9,791 nucleotides of DNA from Bacillota bacterium (GTDB taxonomy: Bacteria > Bacillota > Clostridia > Clostridiales > Clostridiaceae). A model generated the notes under the pieces. It did no database searches and was not told where the DNA came from. It saw nothing but the letters and a program-made list of their open reading frames with translations. Made by a program: the position numbers and the translations under genes. The DNA is taken from positions 1 to 9,791 of the forward strand of contig JAEXZL010000085.1 in NCBI GenBank assembly GCA_023451395.1. Reading direction: 5' to 3'. This document shows, one piece after another, positions 5,896 through 9,791 of this stretch (positions within the stretch are counted from its first letter, which is position 1; the number at the start of each line of letters is the position of its first letter).

Positions 5896-7130
5896 TGAAC
5901 GAGAATTATGATAATCAAGATTTTAGTAATCAGGAAGATAAGCAAACATATGAATATAAACCTGACTTCATTTTAAAGGACAGTGATCAAAAAAATTATT
6001 ATCAGGAAGCCTACAGAAATAATGACAGAAGGGAAAAGCGAGGTCCTGGAGTTTTTGGATTTATTGCATTGGCATTAATCTTTTCCTTGCTTGGAGGAGT
6101 GATAGGTGCTTATGGAATTCTAAAATATACAAATACTACCTTTAATGATCTTAGTTCAAAGTACAGTGAGTACTTAAACTATAATCCCCCAACCTTTGGG
6201 GAGGAAGAAGGCGGTCTTACAGTAACAGAAATCGTTAAAAGAGTAGGGCCGGCAGTGGTAGGTGTATCTACAAAAAATAGTATAAGCTATGGTTATGGCC
6301 AAAGCATTCAAGAGGGGATTGGAACTGGCTTTATAATAGACGAGAAAGGATATATTCTCACTAATTATCATGTGATACAGGATGCCAACTCATTGAAGGT
6401 CATTTTGTTCAATGGTGAGGAAGCTAAAGCAAAGGTAGTTAATTTTGATCCAAATCAGGATTTAGCAGTAATTAAGATAACTGATGATATTAAGATGCCA
6501 GGAATTGTAGAGCTTGGTGATTCTAATAGCCTTCAAGTGGGTGAGGAGGTAGTTGCTATTGGTAATCCTCTAGGAAAGGAATTCCTAGGAACCGTTACTA
6601 CTGGTGTTATTAGTGCCATAAGCAGAGAAATTGCCATAGAAGGAAGAAGTATAAAGTATCTTCAAACGGATGCTGCAATAAATCCAGGAAATAGTGGAGG
6701 GCCTCTGTTAAATTCACGAGGACAGGTGATTGGGATTAATACTGCAAAAATTAAAATGGAGGGTGTTGAAGGAATAAGCTTTTCTATTCCTATAAATGAT
6801 GCTAAAAGTAGGCTTCCAGCCCTGTCAAAACCACAGCTTACCATAGGTATAGTAGCTAGAGACATTACTCCTGATATAGCAAGAGATGGTAATTTACCTG
6901 AGGGTGAATATGTATATATCGTAGAGATAAGTCCTGGCTCTCCTGCAGAAAAAGCAGGGCTTAAACCAGGAGATAGGATTATAGGCTTTGATGGTAAAAA
7001 AATAAAGACTGTGGAGGAAATAAATAGGCTAAAGGAAGGGCATGATGTAGGTGATGTGGTTAATATGCTCCTTATAAGAGATAATGGAGAGATGACTATT
7101 CCAATTACCTTAGAAGAAGCTAAAGATTAA
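5895..7130 (+). CDS. htrA: HtrA/DegP-like membrane-anchored serine protease with one PDZ domain
   Basis: A 411-residue HtrA-family protease that degrades or handles misfolded proteins outside the membrane. An acidic, Asn/Gln-rich cytoplasmic tail (1-50) leads to one membrane segment (about 52-78). The trypsin-like domain follows with the full triad: H159 in ILTNYHVI, D189 in NQDLAVIK and S267 in GNSGGP. AIGNPLG (221-227) and QTDAAINPG (257-265) are further family blocks. One PDZ domain covers about 315-405, with YIVEISPGSPAEKAGLKPGD. The layout and length match B. subtilis HtrA/HtrB. ATG 5895 is preferred over the adjacent ATG 5892, since AAAGGAGG ends at 5888 and the first ATG leaves only three bases. 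It is a single-gene unit, with its own promoter and terminator. In Bacillus, htrA genes answer to secretion stress through CssRS; I cannot see such a site here. Confidence 0.96.
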   Translation: MNENYDNQDFSNQEDKQTYEYKPDFILKDSDQKNYYQEAYRNNDRREKRGPGVFGFIALALIFSLLGGVIGAYGILKYTNTTFNDLSSKYSEYLNYNPPTFGEEEGGLTVTEIVKRVGPAVVGVSTKNSISYGYGQSIQEGIGTGFIIDEKGYILTNYHVIQDANSLKVILFNGEEAKAKVVNFDPNQDLAVIKITDDIKMPGIVELGDSNSLQVGEEVVAIGNPLGKEFLGTVTTGVISAISREIAIEGRSIKYLQTDAAINPGNSGGPLLNSRGQVIGINTAKIKMEGVEGISFSIPINDAKSRLPALSKPQLTIGIVARDITPDIARDGNLPEGEYVYIVEISPGSPAEKAGLKPGDRIIGFDGKKIKTVEEINRLKEGHDVGDVVNMLLIRDNGEMTIPITLEEAKD

Positions 7131-7156
7131 TAAATATAATTATTCTTAAATTAGAG

Positions 7157-7181
7157 ATAGGGGCCAGCTGACCCCTATTTT
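7157..7181 (+). terminator. Rho-independent terminator after htrA
   Basis: ATAGGGG (7157-7163) pairs with CCCCTAT (7172-7178) around the eight-base loop CCAGCTGA, followed by TTTTGTTATTTT. It lies 26 bases after the htrA stop. Confidence 0.82.
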
Positions 7182-7224
7182 GTTATTTTCTAGAAAATTA
7201 GTGTTAATAGTATTTTTCTTATAG

Positions 7225-7230
7225 TATAAT
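7225..7230 (+). promoter_or_regulatory. Putative -10 box for the YdcF-like gene
   Basis: A perfect TATAAT lies 24 bases before the ATG. The -35 region is weak (TGTTAA at 7202-7207 for a 17-base spacer). A 14-base AT-rich palindrome, ATTTTCTAGAAAAT (7185-7198), sits immediately upstream and may be an accidental or a regulatory dyad. Confidence 0.5.
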
Positions 7231-7253
7231 AAGTACATGCTTTTTTAAGAGAA

Positions 7254-7859
7254 ATGGGTGCTAATATGCAGGGAAGAAAAAAGATTATTGTTATAAGCTT
7301 TATAATTACTGTAGTACTACTAACCTTAATAATTCAAGGAGGAATAATTTTATATCCTATGGTTAATCAGGAAAAAGAAGCAGATGTTATAATTGTTCTG
7401 GGCTGTCAGGTGGAGGGAGATACACCAAGCACATTTTTACAGAATAGAATAAACAAAGCCTTAGAGCTTTATAATAAAGAATTTGCTCCAATGATAATAG
7501 CCTCTGGAGGCCAGGGCCCTAGGGAAAATAAAACTGAGGCCTCTGTCATTGCCAGTGAGCTCATAAAGGCAGGAGTTCCACGAGAGTCGATTCTTTTAGA
7601 GGAAAAATCTCACAGTACCAGAGAAAACTTAAAATATTCAAGAGTTATCATGGAGGAGAAGGGATTAAATACCGCTGTTCTTGTTTCTAATAAATATCAT
7701 CTTTTTAGAGCAGCTATGCTTGCAAGGGCACTTGATATAAAGTCTTACACCAGTGGTATTTTTGTGAAAAATCGCCCCTTTAAGGAAATCTATGGTTATA
7801 TAAGAGAGGTACCTGCAGTAATTAAAGATTTTATTCTTATAAATTTAAAAAAAATATAA
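7254..7859 (+). CDS. YdcF/SanA-like DUF218 membrane protein
   Basis: A 201-residue protein with a basic start (GRKK), one membrane anchor (about 11-34) and an extracellular DUF218 domain. Family blocks are visible: DVIIVLGCQV (44-53), R65-x3-A69-x3-Y73, IIASGGQG (81-88), TEAS with E95, GVPRESILLEEKSHSTRENL (107-126) and VSNKYHLFRA with H149. DUF218 proteins include E. coli SanA, ElyC and YdcF, linked to envelope integrity and vancomycin tolerance or peptidoglycan precursor handling; the reaction is not firmly known and I do not assign one here. No strong Shine-Dalgarno is seen. ATG 7254 (weak AAGAGA upstream) is used, and ATG 7266 is a real alternative. The gene stands alone between a terminator and a bidirectional terminator. 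Confidence 0.88.
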   Translation: MGANMQGRKKIIVISFIITVVLLTLIIQGGIILYPMVNQEKEADVIIVLGCQVEGDTPSTFLQNRINKALELYNKEFAPMIIASGGQGPRENKTEASVIASELIKAGVPRESILLEEKSHSTRENLKYSRVIMEEKGLNTAVLVSNKYHLFRAAMLARALDIKSYTSGIFVKNRPFKEIYGYIREVPAVIKDFILINLKKI

Positions 7860-7864
7860 TAATA

Positions 7865-7919
7865 AGCCCTCCTTATGGTTGCAGAGGAAAACTAAAGCTG
7901 CACAACCATAAAGAGGGCT
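7865..7919. terminator. Long bidirectional terminator hairpin
   Basis: AGCCCTC (7865-7871) pairs with GAGGGCT (7913-7919). After one C/A mismatch, TTATGGTTG (7873-7881) pairs with CAACCATAA (7903-7911). A further CAG/CTG step follows across a two-base bulge, leaving a 13-base loop. T-rich sequence lies on both sides when read outward, so it can end the YdcF-like gene and the leftward ABC-F gene. Confidence 0.82.
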
Positions 7920-7960
7920 AAAATTTCTTTTGTTGGTTTTAATTTATCTTATATTAAATT

Positions 7961-7990
7961 ACATTATATTATATTATATTATATTAGATT
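7961..7990. repeat. ATATT pentanucleotide tandem repeat
   Basis: Four perfect ATATT units (7966-7985) are flanked by one-mismatch copies, ACATT before and AGATT after. The repeat runs across the TAA stop (7979-7981) and last codons of the leftward ABC-F gene. Slippage here could change only the final one or two residues and the stop. Confidence 0.75.
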
Positions 7991-9791
7991 CTCCCAAAGA
8001 GAATACAGCTCTTCTATTTCCTTTTCAAGCTTAGTAATCTTTTCTTTTGCATCCTGAGTTTTCTGAGGGTTAGAATAAACCTCTTCTAAGCAAAGGAGCT
8101 CATTAAGCTCTTCTACTTCCTTCTCTTTATCTGAAATAGATTTTTCCAAGGATTTAACTTTCTCAGCTTGAGCTTTTGCTTCCTTCTCCGCTTCTCTTTT
8201 TTTTCTTCTTTCTTCTTGAATCTGAGTTTTGGTTTTTACCTCATTAATTTCCTCGAGACCTTCATATCTATTGGGATTTTTCTTTTTATCAATATAATAA
8301 TTGTAGTTGCCTAAGTACTCTTTTATTCCATCCTGCTGAAGCTCGTAAATACGGTCTATTACTTTATTTAAAAAGTATCTGTCATGGGATATAACTAATA
8401 GAGTGCCGTTATATTGTAATATGGCATCCTCAAGAGCTTCACGAGACATTATATCTAAATGATTAGTTGGCTCATCTAGTAGTAGAAAGTTTGATCTAGA
8501 TAGCATTATTTTTAAAAGATTAATTCTGCACTTTTCACCACCGCTTAAGAGGTTTATCTTCTTAAATACTGCATCCCCAGTAAAGAGAAAGGAAGCTAAG
8601 GCATTTCTTATCTCTGTAGTGGTGAGCTTCGGAAAGCTATCCCAAACTTCATTTATGATTTCCTGACTCTCGTCTAAATCCGACTGTTCCTGGTCGTAGT
8701 AACCAAGCTTCACATTTCTACCAAGTTTAACATTACCTTCGTCCATATCTACCGTTCCCATGATAATTTTAAACAAAGTGGTTTTTCCTCTTCCATTTTC
8801 ACCTATTAAAGCAATTTTATTTCCTTTTTTTATGTCCATGGAAATATTCTCGAAAAGAAGCTTATCTCCATAGCTTTTTTTTAGGTTATCAGCTAATAGA
8901 ACATCGTTTCCGCTGGGAATCTCAGCCTTAAATTCTATTCTAGAGCCACGAGGATCTTTGTCTGGAGCCTCAAGTCTCTCTATACGGTTTAAAGCTTTTT
9001 CTCTGCTTTCTGCAGCTCGTATGCTCTTTTCTCTGTTAAAGGATCTAAAGCGCTCTATAATTTCCTCCTGCCTTTTAATCTCATTTTGCTGAAGGTTATA
9101 AGCCTTTAACTGGGCCTCATAGTTTTGCTTTCTAAGCTCTATGTATTTTGTGTAGTTAGTGTTGTAGCTATTGATATGGCCATTAATTAGCTCAAAGGTG
9201 CGATTTGTTATGGTATCTAAGAAAAATCTATCATGGGAAATTAGAAATACAGTTCCTTTATAGTTCTTCAAATAATCCTCTAGCCATTCAATGGCCGCTA
9301 GGTCTAGATGATTTGTAGGCTCATCTAAAAGAAGAATTTCAGGCTTCTTTAGAAGAAGCTTACAAAGTGCCACTCTAGTTTTTTGGCCACCACTTAAATT
9401 CATAATAATGGAGTCATAATCCTTTTCCTCAAAGCCCAATCCCTTTAAAATTCTAGATATTTCTCCCCGGAAGGTGTAGCCACCACGGTGGTCATATAGC
9501 TCTTGAGCAGTGGTATAATCCTTAATGAGTTTTTCGTGATATTCTTTATTTTCATCTGTATAGGGAAGGTTCATTTTTTCTTCTAAATCTCTTAGCTTAT
9601 TTTCTAAATCTGTAAGTGGCTTGAAAACTTCAAGAGCCTCTTCATATATTGTATTTTCAGATGTGAGCTCTAATTTTTGTGAAAGATAGCCAAGTGTATG
9701 ATTCCTATCTATAAACATTTCACCGCCATCACTGGAAAGCTCTTTAACCAAAATTCTAAATAAAGTTGATTTACCCTCTCCATTTGCCCCG
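7979..9791 (-). CDS. ABC-F family ATPase, YdiF-like (5' end outside window)
   Basis: A soluble twin-ATPase ABC-F protein with 603 residues visible. The frame stays open to the right edge, where the first visible residues are the Walker A GANGEGKST, so perhaps 30-40 residues are missing. Domain 1: Walker A at 1-9, LSGGQ 132-136, LLLDEPTNHLD 153-163. A charged P-site interaction linker spans about 205-280. Domain 2: GENGRGKT 330-337, LSGGE 415-419, LLLDEPTNHLD 436-446. Both catalytic glutamates (E157, E440) are present, so both sites should be active. Residues about 515-603 form a Lys/Glu-rich C-terminal coiled coil, as in B. subtilis YdiF and in Uup. There is no membrane domain. ABC-F proteins bind the ribosomal E site to rescue stalled ribosomes or, in some subgroups, give resistance to ribosome-targeting antibiotics. 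The tail and the nearby tsaD favour the housekeeping YdiF type. Confidence 0.95.
   Translation of the reverse strand, partial: GANGEGKSTLFRILVKELSSDGGEMFIDRNHTLGYLSQKLELTSENTIYEEALEVFKPLTDLENKLRDLEEKMNLPYTDENKEYHEKLIKDYTTAQELYDHRGGYTFRGEISRILKGLGFEEKDYDSIIMNLSGGQKTRVALCKLLLKKPEILLLDEPTNHLDLAAIEWLEDYLKNYKGTVFLISHDRFFLDTITNRTFELINGHINSYNTNYTKYIELRKQNYEAQLKAYNLQQNEIKRQEEIIERFRSFNREKSIRAAESREKALNRIERLEAPDKDPRGSRIEFKAEIPSGNDVLLADNLKKSYGDKLLFENISMDIKKGNKIALIGENGRGKTTLFKIIMGTVDMDEGNVKLGRNVKLGYYDQEQSDLDESQEIINEVWDSFPKLTTTEIRNALASFLFTGDAVFKKINLLSGGEKCRINLLKIMLSRSNFLLLDEPTNHLDIMSREALEDAILQYNGTLLVISHDRYFLNKVIDRIYELQQDGIKEYLGNYNYYIDKKKNPNRYEGLEEINEVKTKTQIQEERRKKREAEKEAKAQAEKVKSLEKSISDKEKEVEELNELLCLEEVYSNPQKTQDAKEKITKLEKEIEELYSLWENLI

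Noticed and set aside
6174..6865. Two leftward open frames inside htrA (6174-6371 and 6662-6865)
   Set aside because: They are antisense to conserved HtrA catalytic regions and lack ribosome binding sites.
7979..9791. ABC-F antibiotic-resistance factor
   Set aside because: The long C-terminal coiled coil and closeness to tsaD match housekeeping YdiF; no attenuator-like leader can be examined since the 5' end is outside the window.

Overview
The window is AT-rich, with strong GGAGG-type ribosome binding sites, some TTG/GTG starts and clostridial-type redox genes. This fits a low-GC Gram-positive anaerobe of the Clostridia. I do not name a species. Gene density is high, no gap exceeds 300 bases, and I see no tRNA, rRNA, CRISPR array, insertion sequence or riboswitch.

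Layout. Positions 1-323 hold the 3' end of imidazolonepropionase (hutI), so a histidine-degradation gene or operon lies to the left. A 115-base gap with two CCTAGG-centred palindromes follows, then an iron-sulfur protein (439-1173) and a stand-alone FAD oxidoreductase (1292-2272). A bidirectional terminator (2273-2319) separates these from a leftward pair, a RusA-like nuclease-fold protein with a C-terminal zinc ribbon (2909-3571) followed by an SGNH/GDSL esterase (2293-2895). Two facing-away promoters (3610-3638 and 3667-3695) drive this pair and a rightward unit of tsaD (3729-4751) plus a membrane-anchored alpha/beta-hydrolase-like protein (4771-5787). Then come htrA (5895-7130) and a YdcF/DUF218 membrane protein (7254-7859), each behind its own terminator and promoter. 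A second bidirectional terminator (7865-7919) faces a leftward ABC-F ATPase (7979 to beyond the right edge) resembling B. subtilis YdiF.

How the genes relate. Three themes are visible: redox chemistry (Fe-S protein and flavoprotein), core translation functions (TsaD for tRNA t6A, ABC-F on the ribosome; these also sit close together in Bacillus), and cell-envelope upkeep (HtrA, YdcF, the anchored hydrolase-like protein). I find no evidence that the window as a whole is one system.

Most worth a second look: (1) the palindrome pair before the Fe-S gene, one copy placed exactly where a Crp/Fnr-type activator would sit; (2) the alpha/beta-hydrolase-like protein, which has lost both its nucleophile serine and its expected histidine; (3) a seven-codon leader ORF that contains the htrA ribosome binding site and ends inside its start codons; (4) the RusA-like protein with an Asp-to-Asn change in its acidic motif and an added zinc ribbon; (5) a GlpA-partner-like flavoprotein with no GlpA beside it and a degenerate second nucleotide-binding motif.
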